Counted from the first letter of the stretch, positions 7,201 through 14,620 are shown. The stretch: DNA of 16,976 nucleotides from Candidatus Altarchaeales archaeon (GCA_014729705.1 WJJK01000061.1:1-16976), one strand, 5' to 3'. The notes: a model not told the origin generated them from the letters alone. Program-made: numbers and translations.

Positions 7201-9742
7201 GAGTCTGGCCCTGAAGATCTTTCGAGCCTTTAGCTAGTATTTTAGCTAGGGTAGAGTCTACTTCATCCGGTCCTATTTTTTTAACGTCTGCACCCTCGAG
7301 TAACATGTTGTTGAGACCCTCGGCCTCCATAGCTTCAATGAATTCCGGGACAAAAGTAGGCTCAACAAACATATCCTTCAGATACTTTTTACCCAAAGGC
7401 GTCATGCGCTCACCATAAATAAAGACGCCTGCTGGAGCGGGAGATTTTAGCGGGGCTGTTGACGGGCCTCGAGGTCTTCCTCCGGGCTTTTTTTCCTCGC
7501 GTTTCTCTAACTCTTCAGCACGCTGCTTTATATCTTCAAGTATGTCCGGGAGCTTTTTCTTTACGATTTTTTTCCAGGCCTCTAATTTTTGCTTTCGTTC
7601 GTCCTGAGGAAGAGCGTTCCACTCTTCTTTAGTCATCTCGTAATAAGCAGTAGGTGTACGATACTTGAGAGGAACTTGTTTCATGTATGACTTTTCTTCA
7701 GAGGGGGCACCCTCTTCTTCAACATCCTCATCTGTCTGAGCCAGTTTGCAAATGAGCTCCGGTATCATCTTACGTAGGACGGAAAAAACAGAAGCTTTTT
7801 TAGGAGAACGTTTCGGAGCACGGACCAAAGCGGGAAGATCCGCCAACCAATCCAGAACACCAGCAGCCTCATTAAAAAGTAGCTGAGGTTTGAACTTTCC
7901 GACTACAGAACGCATTTTATTTACACTTTTCGTAACTTCATCAAGAGCCTGTCCCTGACCCGCTAATGGGTTCCCGGAGTAGTCTGTCTCTGAAGGGTTA
8001 AGCTTTGTCCCGGGTTTGGCTTCCATAAAACTGAGTATCTTTTCCTCAAGCTTATCTAAGAGTCCTCCAGAAGATGCGGCTTCCAACAAAAACTCGACAG
8101 CTGCAGCGGGGCCCGTCCCTCGAAATTTTTGAAACTTGTTAGCATAGCTCCCAATATCCGCTGCAAGTTTAAGTTCTGGTGGGCCTTGAGGTTCTTTTTT
8201 AGGCGCGGCTCCCGGCTCTGTCTCTTCTGGTTTTTGTTCCGGGGCAGGCTCTCGCATCATTCTGCCACCTGCACGATTCCAACGCGCTCGGAAAAAATCT
8301 TCCTTTGAGATACGGCTAAACTTTCGAGCCAACTCTGCAACTTGTTTTACGAGGTCATCCATGTTCCCTACAACATCGGATCCTTTTTCTGACAGATTCT
8401 CCTTAGCCCTATCTTTGTACTCCGTAAGGAGATTCATATACTGCTGAGAGAGCTCATTTAGACGTGTCAAGTCCTTATCTGCTAAAGTTCCTATAGCACG
8501 ATATGTACGCTCTTTGTTCTGGATCTCATTTATGAGATCCTCTGTCGGGCCTTTTTCCCTAAGCTTTTGCTGTAGACTCTCTAATTCTTTACCTAAATCT
8601 TTTCTATCAGATAAATCTGTCATAGGCTGGTAAGACAAACTATCAGGATTAACATACAGCGCAGCATTCTTCTCATCTTTATTGAGCCCGAGACGCGCGA
8701 CCTCTTCCTGGATCTCTTTAATTTTGTCTTCAATATTCTCAGGAGAAGGAAGTGCCGTGTCTACAGCGTCACCTAGCTGCTCCATACGTTCGCCGATATC
8801 GGTCGAAGTCAAAGTATCCTTTACTCTACGGACAGTAGACAAAAGAGCCTGCGCATCCTCATAAACCGCAAATTTATCGTGCTGATAACGGGTGGGGTCT
8901 TTTGTGGGAGTCCTTTCTACCAGACTGTCTGCTATCTGACGAAGTTGTTTCTCAGAATTCCCGAGCCATTTTGCTTCAGGGCCTATGTCTCCTTTTTCCT
9001 GCACTTTATACTCACGGATAGTGCGAAGAAGACGATAGATCAAATCCTTCTTCATGTCATCAGACATCTTCTTAGTAGCTTCGTTTTTTACAGTAACATT
9101 TCTACCGTCTTTTTCTTCTTTTAGCCTATTTAGGAAGAAAAGGATAGGATCTCTAGTCTGTGTGTTCGTAAGATTCGCAATAGGGTATGTCGTAATCTCC
9201 TGCCCCTGGGCATCCCTGGTCTTCTTAGGAGTAAGAAGATCAGCACTCAACCCAAAAAGCTGCAGCTCATTTGGTTTGATGGGATCAAAATCTTTTGAAA
9301 AAGCCGGAGCTTCCGGTGCAGCTTTTGGTGTGCGTGCATGTCTACGGAGCGTGCCAAGCATTATCTCTTGTGCCTGGCGTTGGCGGTCTCCACGGATAGC
9401 AGACGCTGCTGAAGGTTTGACGATCCCCTGTAGGTGACGTAAGAGATTAGATATCACACGTGAGGTACGAGGTAAACGCTCTGGTTCAGTCTTCAAATCT
9501 TCATCAACAAGCTGCTTGAAAGCGGGGGCGTTTTTGATTGCCCCATCGATTATCTCCTGGATAGCCGCGCGCACATCCTGCGGACTTTCAACTTCAGAGA
9601 AAGCCGCAAGAGCTTCCTCGTCGATGCCAAGGAGCTTACGCTCTTCAGGAGTAACGTTTTGTTTGAAAGAACGAAGGCGATCGAGCGTCTGCTGTGTAGC
9701 GGCATCCAATTCTACGGTGCTATCTACCATCTGATGATCCAT
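4232..9742 (-). CDS. 1836-residue helical/coiled-coil protein, probably structural
   Basis: One uninterrupted 5.5-kb ORF from an ATG at 9742 with AGGGG 6 bases upstream. The protein is dominated by Glu, Lys, Gln, Leu and Arg in long helical or coiled-coil stretches, with proline-rich linkers at about 494-521, 749-772 and 1396-1419. I find only one cysteine (Cys665) and no clear enzymatic motif, signal peptide or membrane helix. Segments such as SVLRKMIPELICKLAQ (~651-669) and NVLSALSEIMSRYDL (~968-982) recall short motifs in neighbouring proteins. Size and composition would fit an internal virion protein, a scaffold-like protein or a large tail component. A classical tape measure would normally have hydrophobic helices, which I do not see. 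Together with the 672-residue gene it dominates the operon. Function is unassigned. Confidence 0.75.
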   Translation of the reverse strand: MDHQMVDSTVELDAATQQTLDRLRSFKQNVTPEERKLLGIDEEALAAFSEVESPQDVRAAIQEIIDGAIKNAPAFKQLVDEDLKTEPERLPRTSRVISNLLRHLQGIVKPSAASAIRGDRQRQAQEIMLGTLRRHARTPKAAPEAPAFSKDFDPIKPNELQLFGLSADLLTPKKTRDAQGQEITTYPIANLTNTQTRDPILFFLNRLKEEKDGRNVTVKNEATKKMSDDMKKDLIYRLLRTIREYKVQEKGDIGPEAKWLGNSEKQLRQIADSLVERTPTKDPTRYQHDKFAVYEDAQALLSTVRRVKDTLTSTDIGERMEQLGDAVDTALPSPENIEDKIKEIQEEVARLGLNKDEKNAALYVNPDSLSYQPMTDLSDRKDLGKELESLQQKLREKGPTEDLINEIQNKERTYRAIGTLADKDLTRLNELSQQYMNLLTEYKDRAKENLSEKGSDVVGNMDDLVKQVAELARKFSRISKEDFFRARWNRAGGRMMREPAPEQKPEETEPGAAPKKEPQGPPELKLAADIGSYANKFQKFRGTGPAAAVEFLLEAASSGGLLDKLEEKILSFMEAKPGTKLNPSETDYSGNPLAGQGQALDEVTKSVNKMRSVVGKFKPQLLFNEAAGVLDWLADLPALVRAPKRSPKKASVFSVLRKMIPELICKLAQTDEDVEEEGAPSEEKSYMKQVPLKYRTPTAYYEMTKEEWNALPQDERKQKLEAWKKIVKKKLPDILEDIKQRAEELEKREEKKPGGRPRGPSTAPLKSPAPAGVFIYGERMTPLGKKYLKDMFVEPTFVPEFIEAMEAEGLNNMLLEGADVKKIGPDEVDSTLAKILAKGSKDLQGQTLGNILGTKAMRFAEEERQIKKTREEMEETRKRVRDRNKAIVEAEKKVLPKLIRFAEFLRRPMDKVREQLEKIQPDKRDRSPAETRMQRVLEKIENQRQKGVYTVPGKKAPSAASVKPVSISSTNVLSALSEIMSRYDLREQLSPEKGNTSDKQESSKDLNEKKAAEPITPPSKMIREILVTKKRLKDLASSVNSMEDKMKRAQQAKKFYEYALDQQRKQSEYISSVIEPQLKADMQTLDNVESFLNSEDAQKLSDEARAQAESMLNKLREGLEKEAKSLEDIVNHLQERSIASDLYTEELQTVNEDLKDGEVQRLYEVAVSPEMTHGTEEYEDVKERQRQRQKGIGYMMDLPTFKRKMQILLTDYKQSPGLRAAPGESKTRVLPKERMEELRSKVQEDQRRVEEINRIQDARNKARQLSHYYDYQAKFTKNLKQEVQNDEKVLGILEKAAELVGGMPQDMSEEERSKYTATLKKIIDDVTEHSPSASEEISEKTENMQPGPEYAEALRKIIQKEKQDLARLIQYVKENESRLSEYEQKAKQYAEQSKQTGPVPSTPMESIPGKPDKPVPYGTTSVQAGQDAYGPQKSPYEIALETKGKTPDYRRDIPRPKGYDVLEGFLTDAKEELRILEGLKMTGKELDEIPEEVTTDISNRISQLERIIPAISQYGDQMVDIDGTKVPLKEIVVKFEDMIDDYQEKTSKAIKQRDDAIERLNKLQQKLRQHEEFIDPETGEYKDLTEAEKENMKKIFLRLLYKDLDKYWSSKVGKNIDVFGERDTAWYDNVFRSFQTLENVRSNRKLMSLLNKYKSETRGDFGDTINRDKIQELEKRKEELENRYAVLGEDPRHSPEIQKLEVLIPQLKKQRDQQDKVFTEMAQAVQAQANIGVQDAVAQAAGEKPETKSDLSSVEKKNIEEAEAALQAIENSGEMPQPEYVEEAEKVLDKAEQDVEEVSDQIEKEAVLRSSPHYNQKILYGSVMQKKIAELLSKEF

Positions 9743-9755
9743 TGTAATCCCCTAA

Positions 9756-11774
9756 TTAGGCGACACGCAGTCTGTTTAGAACACTGCGGATAAGCACTAA
9801 CTCTGACTGTGAAGCACTCTTGCTAAGGTTTTTAAGAGCCTGCTGTTCTACGTTCTTCTTCGTCTTAGAGAGCATCTTCTGCCCTTCTTCAGACTGCAGA
9901 TATTCATCAGTCTTCTCTACAGGTATTTTTTGAGCTTCTAACTGTGCAGCGATTTGTTCTTCGACCTGCTGCTGTACGTAAGGTCTCCACGTACGCGCAC
10001 GATCAAAAAACCGTGCTATCTCAGGCTCTTCCTTCATACCATGCATGGCATCAGATATCGCGTGATTCAGGCGGTCAAATGACTTACGCCAGGTTTGTAT
10101 AGGTATCGAGTCCATAAATGTGCGAAGCTCTGAGTCCGTAAGAGGAGCCGCGCCTGTACTCTCACCACCTTGTAAGCCTTCTTGCAAAAGCATCTTTTTA
10201 ATTTCAGGAGCTTTTGCCCCCTGAGCTCTTAGGCGCTCTATCTGTCCTAGTCTCTCAAAAAAGCTACGCACTGTAGCATCTTGTATAGCCGCTTGTTTAA
10301 TACGATCAATCGCTATGTGACGCCATTCTTGGCGCTTTCCTCCTCCAGCAGGCATAACATCTGGATCCATGATAGTGCGCAGGACGATTTCTACTATAGG
10401 GCGTGTTTGCATGGTCGCGTCGAACGAAGGCACACCCTTTTGAACCTGCTCTGGGAACTTCGAAGAAATAAGATGTACAAGGCGTCCCCCTTGTTGTTTA
10501 TCAGCCTTAAGAAAATGCTGGGCTAACTGGGGTCCCCACCTCTCAGTCATCTGACGGACTTTTTGCAGACGTTCTTGGTGAGCTTTTTCGGTCCATTCTC
10601 GAGCCTTCTCTCCGCCACGCTCTTTCTTCTTTTTCTTTTCTGTATCTGAGGCAAGCTCATTCATATCTTCTACATCAGAGACAAGCTTCCCTCTTATTTG
10701 CATCTGACCGCCAAAGTCCTCTATCAACTTAGAAATAGCTTCATCTGTCATGTGTGGATAAGCTACCTGGCTTTTATACATATCAACCATGATGTCGGGT
10801 AGACGCTTCAGCTGATCTGCCGCTATCCCCGTCTCTTCAAGCCCCTTTGCAGCATCGCTCTTAATATCCTCTTGCTGTTCTTTGAATGTGACCGTAACCC
10901 CACGTTTTGTGGGATCGCTGAGCTCAAAAGTGTACGTACCTGGACGAATGTTTTGGATCTCTGGGGGTATATCTACACGAAACACCCGCTCATCCCCTGC
11001 TATCTCAGGAAGAGTGAAGTGTAGGCGTTTGTTTTCATCAATACCCTTCCACTCCCATTTAACTTCACTACGGCCTTGAAGGGCATCAAGAAGGTCTCGA
11101 TCAATATTCTGGGGAGGTTTCTCGCCCTCTGCAAGTGCTTTTTCTCTAACAGCATCATACTGCTCCCGGGGCATCCTAGGCTGGAAGAAAGCCTGACCCA
11201 CGCCCTCCGTCCCCCTGCCTCTTTTAGTGCTATCAGCATCGGACTCACGTTGTCTGCTACTGTAAGCTTTTACCAGAGCATCTCGTGCCTTCTCGGGATT
11301 TTCACGGAAATAAAGAAGCATGTCCGTGACGATTCTATTGATCGTCTCAGGATCCATTTGGATGCTGGTCCCTGATAAATCTTCTATACCCTTATCTTTC
11401 AAAGCATATGCTATCTGTCTAGGGAGTCTATTAGACACAGCTTTATAAGCATTGCGGTAGAAATCCTGGAGCGGCTTTGCTGCTTCCGGATTGTCCTCGA
11501 AGTACATAAAAGGAAGATAGTCCTCGAGCATATCCTGCACCGCTGTAGCAAACCCCTGAGTCAGCGCTTTATCCACGCCTCTATGTTTTCGCTCCTTAGA
11601 TTTTTCAATCTGTTCTTCTTCAGGAGTAATCTGCGCTGCGGTTTTACCAAATAGATCTATCCCTAGGAAATCAGCGAGTGCTACAAACCGATAATGGTCA
11701 GCATGCTGACCAGAAGCGTACCTAGAAACTGTTCTTAGGACTAAAGACGAAGGTACGACATACCCTGTCTGCAT
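9756..11774 (-). CDS. 672-residue protein of unknown function, first gene of the minus-strand operon
   Basis: The start chosen is ATG 11774, because AAGGAG (11783-11788) sits 8 bases before it; an in-frame TTG at 11792 lies upstream of that Shine-Dalgarno and is unlikely. The protein opens MQTGYVVPSSLVLRTVSRYA, has a charged, mostly helical first third, a likely beta-rich stretch at about 236-298 (VKWEWKGIDENKRLHFTL through RGVTVTF), then a long helical region rich in Gln, Glu, Arg and Lys. It ends in a Ser/Leu/Arg tail (SELVLIRSVLNRLRVA). I see no cysteine and no known catalytic motif. It lies 13 bases upstream of the 1836-codon gene and, being first behind the divergent spacer, is probably driven from a promoter there. 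It resembles a virion-associated protein, but this is inference from composition and neighbours. Confidence 0.75.
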   Translation of the reverse strand: MQTGYVVPSSLVLRTVSRYASGQHADHYRFVALADFLGIDLFGKTAAQITPEEEQIEKSKERKHRGVDKALTQGFATAVQDMLEDYLPFMYFEDNPEAAKPLQDFYRNAYKAVSNRLPRQIAYALKDKGIEDLSGTSIQMDPETINRIVTDMLLYFRENPEKARDALVKAYSSRQRESDADSTKRGRGTEGVGQAFFQPRMPREQYDAVREKALAEGEKPPQNIDRDLLDALQGRSEVKWEWKGIDENKRLHFTLPEIAGDERVFRVDIPPEIQNIRPGTYTFELSDPTKRGVTVTFKEQQEDIKSDAAKGLEETGIAADQLKRLPDIMVDMYKSQVAYPHMTDEAISKLIEDFGGQMQIRGKLVSDVEDMNELASDTEKKKKKERGGEKAREWTEKAHQERLQKVRQMTERWGPQLAQHFLKADKQQGGRLVHLISSKFPEQVQKGVPSFDATMQTRPIVEIVLRTIMDPDVMPAGGGKRQEWRHIAIDRIKQAAIQDATVRSFFERLGQIERLRAQGAKAPEIKKMLLQEGLQGGESTGAAPLTDSELRTFMDSIPIQTWRKSFDRLNHAISDAMHGMKEEPEIARFFDRARTWRPYVQQQVEEQIAAQLEAQKIPVEKTDEYLQSEEGQKMLSKTKKNVEQQALKNLSKSASQSELVLIRSVLNRLRVA

Positions 11775-12042
11775 AGGAAACTCTCCTTGCAAGGTGCAGA
11801 TACAGCAACCCTATAGGTCCTGACTGCTAAGTATTAAAGCACGTGCTGTTTTGCATATAATATTAAGAGATTATGAAGGTAATGTCCTTTTATGAAATAA
11901 GCGTCCGGTCCGTGTCTGAGGTATAGGAATAAAAATTCTGGAACTGTATAAAAACATCTGAGAAAATGGCGATTCTTCTTTAGTCTATAGAGATTCGATC
12001 GTATATTGTATAGCGTTGAGACAGCACAAAGGAAAAACACAG
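11775..12042. promoter_or_regulatory. Divergent intergenic region, probable two-way control region
   Basis: About 270 bases without a convincing gene separate the minus-strand operon (start 11774) from the plus-strand operon (start 12043). It is AT-rich in the middle. On the plus strand there are -10-like hexamers TATAAT (11856-11861), TATAAA (11947-11952) and TATATT (12002-12007), but I find no good -35 partner for any of them, so no start site can be fixed. A Shine-Dalgarno for each flanking gene lies at either edge (AAGGAG 11783-11788 on minus; AAAGGA just before 12043 on plus). Phage-specific promoters could be present that I cannot recognise. Confidence 0.5.
11838..11847. promoter_or_regulatory. 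10-bp perfect palindrome, candidate operator
   Basis: AGCACGTGCT is its own reverse complement and lies in the divergent spacer, 64 bases before the minus-strand start and 9 bases upstream of a TATAAT hexamer on the plus strand. Its placement would suit a dimeric regulator acting on both directions, but a single 10-bp palindrome can occur by chance. Confidence 0.3.
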
Positions 12043-12549
12043 ATGAACGAAGACTGGACACACGACAGAGATTTGGATGCCTGGATAGCAAAACATGTCA
12101 TGGGCCTTAAAAGTGTTGGGTACTACCGACGTAAGTCTTGGAATACTTCTGAGTGGGAACGCTGTAACAAAGGAGATACCTCACCTGCGGACGCGGGTGA
12201 GAATGACCCAAAGGTATGCGCGTCCCTGTACTACCTCAATCGCTCCGAAAACCCTAACTCAGCGTGTGCCGTCCCCTGCTATAGCGCTGATATGAATCAT
12301 GCCTATAGTATGGTGAATAAAATGCGCTCAAAAGGATATCTCTACAACATGACTAGCTTATTCAGAGGTACCTACACATGGGTAGTGGTTATACAAGGGA
12401 CCTCTACTCCTTTCAATTCATTTTACTCAAAATGCGCTCATGTGACAAACAAGTCACTCCCATACGCTTTGTGTCAAGCCACAAAGATAGCTCGAGAAAA
12501 ATCTATCCATCACAGTGTAGCTCTAGAAAACGGAACAAATAATGAATGA
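12043..12549 (+). CDS. Phage ABA-sandwich-like protein
   Basis: 168 residues from ATG 12043, preceded by AAAGGA at about 9 bases; an in-frame TTG at 12016 lies upstream of that site and is rejected. The pattern matches phage ABA-sandwich domain proteins: an N-terminal DRDLDAWIAKHVMG (8-21), a middle YSADMNHAYSMVNKM (80-94), a strand YTWVVVIQG (111-119) and a final helix SLPYALCQATKIA (138-150), where the family usually has a 'P.AICRAAL.A' helix. These small proteins are common in phage accessory and early regions and have no established function. This copy has more cysteines (41, 59, 75, 79, 131, 144) than I would expect. It is the first gene of the plus-strand operon and overlaps the next gene by 8 bases. 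Confidence 0.75.
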   Translation: MNEDWTHDRDLDAWIAKHVMGLKSVGYYRRKSWNTSEWERCNKGDTSPADAGENDPKVCASLYYLNRSENPNSACAVPCYSADMNHAYSMVNKMRSKGYLYNMTSLFRGTYTWVVVIQGTSTPFNSFYSKCAHVTNKSLPYALCQATKIAREKSIHHSVALENGTNNE

Positions 12550-12754
12550 CCGGGCCAAAGAAGCAGAAAAGATACTCGAAGAAATATCTCTTGAAACAAG
12601 TTTTATGGGTGTAGATGGACGCTGCTGCTCGTTTTGTTTTACTCGGCGTACAGGGGATATACAGCCGCATGAAAAAGATTGTCCGTATTCAAAAGTTATC
12701 GCGATAGTACGCGAACTCTCAAATAGGTGCCGTATGAATGACTCATTCTGTTAA
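12542..12754 (+). CDS. Small zinc-finger-like phage protein
   Basis: 70 residues, ATG 12542 overlapping the previous stop by 8 bases. After an N-terminal helix it has CCSFC (28-32), then H43 and C47 in QPHEKDCPY, giving C29-x2-C32-x10-H43-x3-C47. This is a plausible C2HC zinc site of the type seen in many small phage proteins ending in 'H..DCP'. A second helix (SKVIAIVRELSNR) follows. It may bind nucleic acid or protein; the target is unknown. The next gene starts 17 bases before its stop, so translation of the two is probably linked. Confidence 0.6.
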   Translation: MNDRAKEAEKILEEISLETSFMGVDGRCCSFCFTRRTGDIQPHEKDCPYSKVIAIVRELSNRCRMNDSFC

Positions 12755-13112
12755 ACCCATAGAGCTCAGCACTCCAAACTACACAGTAGAGAATGCGTAC
12801 GAGCTACACAAGAGATTCTGCACACACAGGAAAAATACGTTCTTTGGTTACATAAAAGAGAAACTCTACGATACTGAAATACCTGAATCCTTTAATACAC
12901 CAAAAGATATGATCCTGTATATAATAACTGACCCCTGGATTAAGTATAATAGGGCAATAAACACATTCGGAGACGAGGTCAGGAAAGTTAAAAACTACAT
13001 GTATCTTAAGTACACGTTCGAGGTCCCATTCGAAGATCTTCCGCTACATATAAACCAAAATGATCGTTTTCTAAACGACATAATATCGTGGCGCTTGGAT
13101 ATAGGAAAATGA
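12738..13112 (+). CDS. WRLEIGK-family protein 1 of 10
   Basis: 124 residues, function unknown, first member of the tandem family. It has the family N-block YTVENAYELHKRF (15-27), a unique middle rich in aromatic and charged residues, and the C-block FEDLPLHI (98-105) followed by DIISWRLDIGK (114-124). It starts at ATG 12738, inside the end of the zinc-finger gene, with an AGG-containing site about 9 bases upstream; a second ATG 4 bases earlier belongs to the zinc-finger frame. No membrane segment is evident. The stop (AAAATGA) is followed 3 bases later by the GTG of the next member. Confidence 0.75.
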   Translation: MTHSVKPIELSTPNYTVENAYELHKRFCTHRKNTFFGYIKEKLYDTEIPESFNTPKDMILYIITDPWIKYNRAINTFGDEVRKVKNYMYLKYTFEVPFEDLPLHINQNDRFLNDIISWRLDIGK

Positions 13113-13115
13113 CTC

Positions 13116-13655
13116 GTGGTCTGTAAAACAAAAAACACTATCGGGCTAATCCTTAGTCTTTCTGTCTTAATAACTGGTATATCTTTGCTGTCCAGTGGCG
13201 TAGACAATCTCATCTCCTACGTGTGTATGTCAGTGGGTGGCTCTACCTGGATATACCTCTGCTTCATAAACGAGATAAACACTGTCGTGTACGGCTCTAT
13301 AAAAGGGCTCATGTCTATAAAAAAGAGAGGATATAACAAAAAACACCTGGAGCGACTATGCGGGAGTTTAGCTGACCCTCTCTTCGGCAGACTAATAAAA
13401 AGTTTCATGGAACCGTATAAGTATGATCCTTTCAGAGTGTATCTTGCTCTGTGTATCTATGAGACGGAAAATACGTGGGGAGGGGCTCTCTTTCCCAAGG
13501 TGAAAGAAATACTTTACCACAAAACTATCGAAGAAATGCCCCTGTATATAAGTCATACTTTTGAACTCTCTTTTAAGGACTCGTTTCGTCCTAGAGCAGT
13601 TCAGTGCCCCATAATAGCAGAGATAGCTGCTTGGAGACTGGAAAACGATATCTAG
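13116..13655 (+). CDS. WRLEIGK-family protein 2 of 10, membrane-anchored form
   Basis: 179 residues from GTG 13116 (the ATG overlapping the previous stop closes after five codons). Unlike the other complete members it starts with two hydrophobic stretches, NTIGLILSLSVLITGISLL (7-25) and about 31-51 (NLISYVCMSVGGSTWIYL), which look like a transmembrane hairpin. The soluble part begins near GYNKKHLERLCGSL (72-85), which weakly recalls the family N-block, and ends in IEEMPLYIS (138-146), an inserted stretch of about 20 residues, then IIAEIAAWRLENDI (166-179). The tail deviates from the WRLEIGK form. It is also the only member followed by a gap (16 bases) with a separate Shine-Dalgarno for the next gene. 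It may place a family domain at the cytoplasmic face of the host membrane. Confidence 0.7.
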   Translation: MVCKTKNTIGLILSLSVLITGISLLSSGVDNLISYVCMSVGGSTWIYLCFINEINTVVYGSIKGLMSIKKRGYNKKHLERLCGSLADPLFGRLIKSFMEPYKYDPFRVYLALCIYETENTWGGALFPKVKEILYHKTIEEMPLYISHTFELSFKDSFRPRAVQCPIIAEIAAWRLENDI

Positions 13656-13671
13656 CAGGAGAAGACTGTAA

Positions 13672-14250
13672 GTGAGAATAGATATAGAAGTACCAGATGG
13701 TGTATGCGGAGACTATGAAGTAAAAACCTTCGAAATCTCTGAGGAGCAGGCAAAGCTAAATAATCTAAGAGCTGCTGTAAACTCCAGCACTCGACCGATA
13801 CTGCCGGGCACCTATAAGAGACTTACTCGTAAAGGACTTACTGTCATGAGTAATACTCCCTTGGAGATCCAGGATCATCTCGAATTCATGGAGAAAGCTC
13901 ACGGCAGAGTCCTTATCAATGGACTCGGGCTCGGTATGGCTCTTAAAGCTATCCTCGAAAAAGATGACCTCGTCTCTGCTACGGTGATAGAAATATCATC
14001 CGAGGTCATAAAACTCGTAGGCCCCACTTACACTGACCCTCGAGTAGAAATCATCAATGTAAGTGCTTTTGACTACCGCCCACCTAAAGGACGCCACTAC
14101 CAAGCTGTGTGGCACGATATATGGGATGATATCTGCGGCGATAACATACCAGAGATGAATAGACTCCACAGAAAATATCGAGGTAAAACAGACTGGCAGT
14201 CCTCTTGGTGTCGACGCGAGTGTCTTAAAGCTAATCGAAGGATGTGGTGA
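13672..14250 (+). CDS. Spermidine-synthase-like / class I SAM methyltransferase-fold phage protein
   Basis: 192 residues from GTG 13672, preceded by AGGAGA about 10 bases upstream. The N-terminal part (PGTYKRLTRKGLTVMSNTP, 45-63) is followed by a Rossmann-type nucleotide-binding motif GRVLINGLGLGMALKAIL (78-95; G84, G86 and G88 form the Gly-rich loop) and VIEISSEVI (105-113), where E107 would contact the ribose of S-adenosylmethionine. The C-terminal segment VWHDIWDDICGDNIPEM (146-162) with LHRKYRGKTDW is typical of a phage family annotated as methyltransferase or spermidine-synthase-like. The substrate is unknown, and Asn83 stands where many methyltransferases have an acidic residue. It lies between WRLEIGK-family members 2 and 3 and is probably cotranscribed with them. 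Confidence 0.8.
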   Translation: MRIDIEVPDGVCGDYEVKTFEISEEQAKLNNLRAAVNSSTRPILPGTYKRLTRKGLTVMSNTPLEIQDHLEFMEKAHGRVLINGLGLGMALKAILEKDDLVSATVIEISSEVIKLVGPTYTDPRVEIINVSAFDYRPPKGRHYQAVWHDIWDDICGDNIPEMNRLHRKYRGKTDWQSSWCRRECLKANRRMW

Positions 14251-14269
14251 CCCTTAAGTAGGCCTATAC

Positions 14270-14620
14270 ATGAAAAACGAATATACGGCAGAAGATGTAT
14301 GCGCACTCCAGAAAATCCTACGACTACTGGGAGTGCCTAAGGAATACCAAATGCCTGAGAGATACAGGAATCCGGAACTTAGTATCAACTCTTTGTTTTT
14401 TGAGAACTCATATCCTAACCTATATATCGAGGGTGATACGGTATCAATCGAAGAAAATCCTACCTGGTTCCTGAGGCACTATCTGGATACTCTAGGGGTA
14501 GAGGATAAAGCTGATGTGTACGGATTCGTGTACTACTGCCCCTTCGAATCAGTCCCCCTACATCTCGATGATAAAACTCTCTCCCCCTACGTGCGCTGGA
14601 GACTGGAGATCGGTAAGTGA
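14270..14620 (+). CDS. WRLEIGK-family protein 3 of 10
   Basis: 116 residues from ATG 14270, 19 bases after the methyltransferase stop, with only a weak purine site (AGTAGG) upstream. It shows both family blocks: YTAEDVCALQKILRLLGV (5-22) and FESVPLHLDDKTLS with YVRWRLEIGK (107-116). The middle (about 30-90) contains FFENSYPNLYIEGDTVSIE and aromatic residues and does not resemble other members by eye. The TGA stop overlaps the next start as GTGA, with GGAG of the Leu-Glu codons as its ribosome site. Confidence 0.75.
   Translation: MKNEYTAEDVCALQKILRLLGVPKEYQMPERYRNPELSINSLFFENSYPNLYIEGDTVSIEENPTWFLRHYLDTLGVEDKADVYGFVYYCPFESVPLHLDDKTLSPYVRWRLEIGK

Noticed and set aside
9054..9437. 127-codon plus-strand ORF opposite the 1836-codon gene
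   Set aside because: It is a shadow of the strongly coding minus strand: Ser/Phe/Leu-rich, no family features, and no supporting start site. Other plus-strand ORFs in 4.2-11.8 kb were dropped for the same reason.
11775..11792. Longer start (TTG at 11792) for the 672-residue protein
   Set aside because: The TTG lies upstream of the clear AAGGAG that serves ATG 11774, and it has no ribosome site of its own.
11800..11840. T7-like promoter on the minus strand: TAATAC followed by CTATAGGG
   Set aside because: The spacing is 15 bases between TAATAC and TATAGGG where T7-type promoters have 7, so the resemblance is only to the two ends of the consensus.
12016..12042. Longer start (TTG at 12016) for the ABA-sandwich-like protein
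   Set aside because: The AAAGGA site lies between this TTG and ATG 12043 and fits the ATG; the extra residues do not match the family start.
11834..12091. 85-codon minus-strand ORF across the divergent spacer
   Set aside because: It overlaps the start of the ABA-sandwich-like gene on the other strand, is low-complexity in composition and has no visible ribosome site or recognisable motif.
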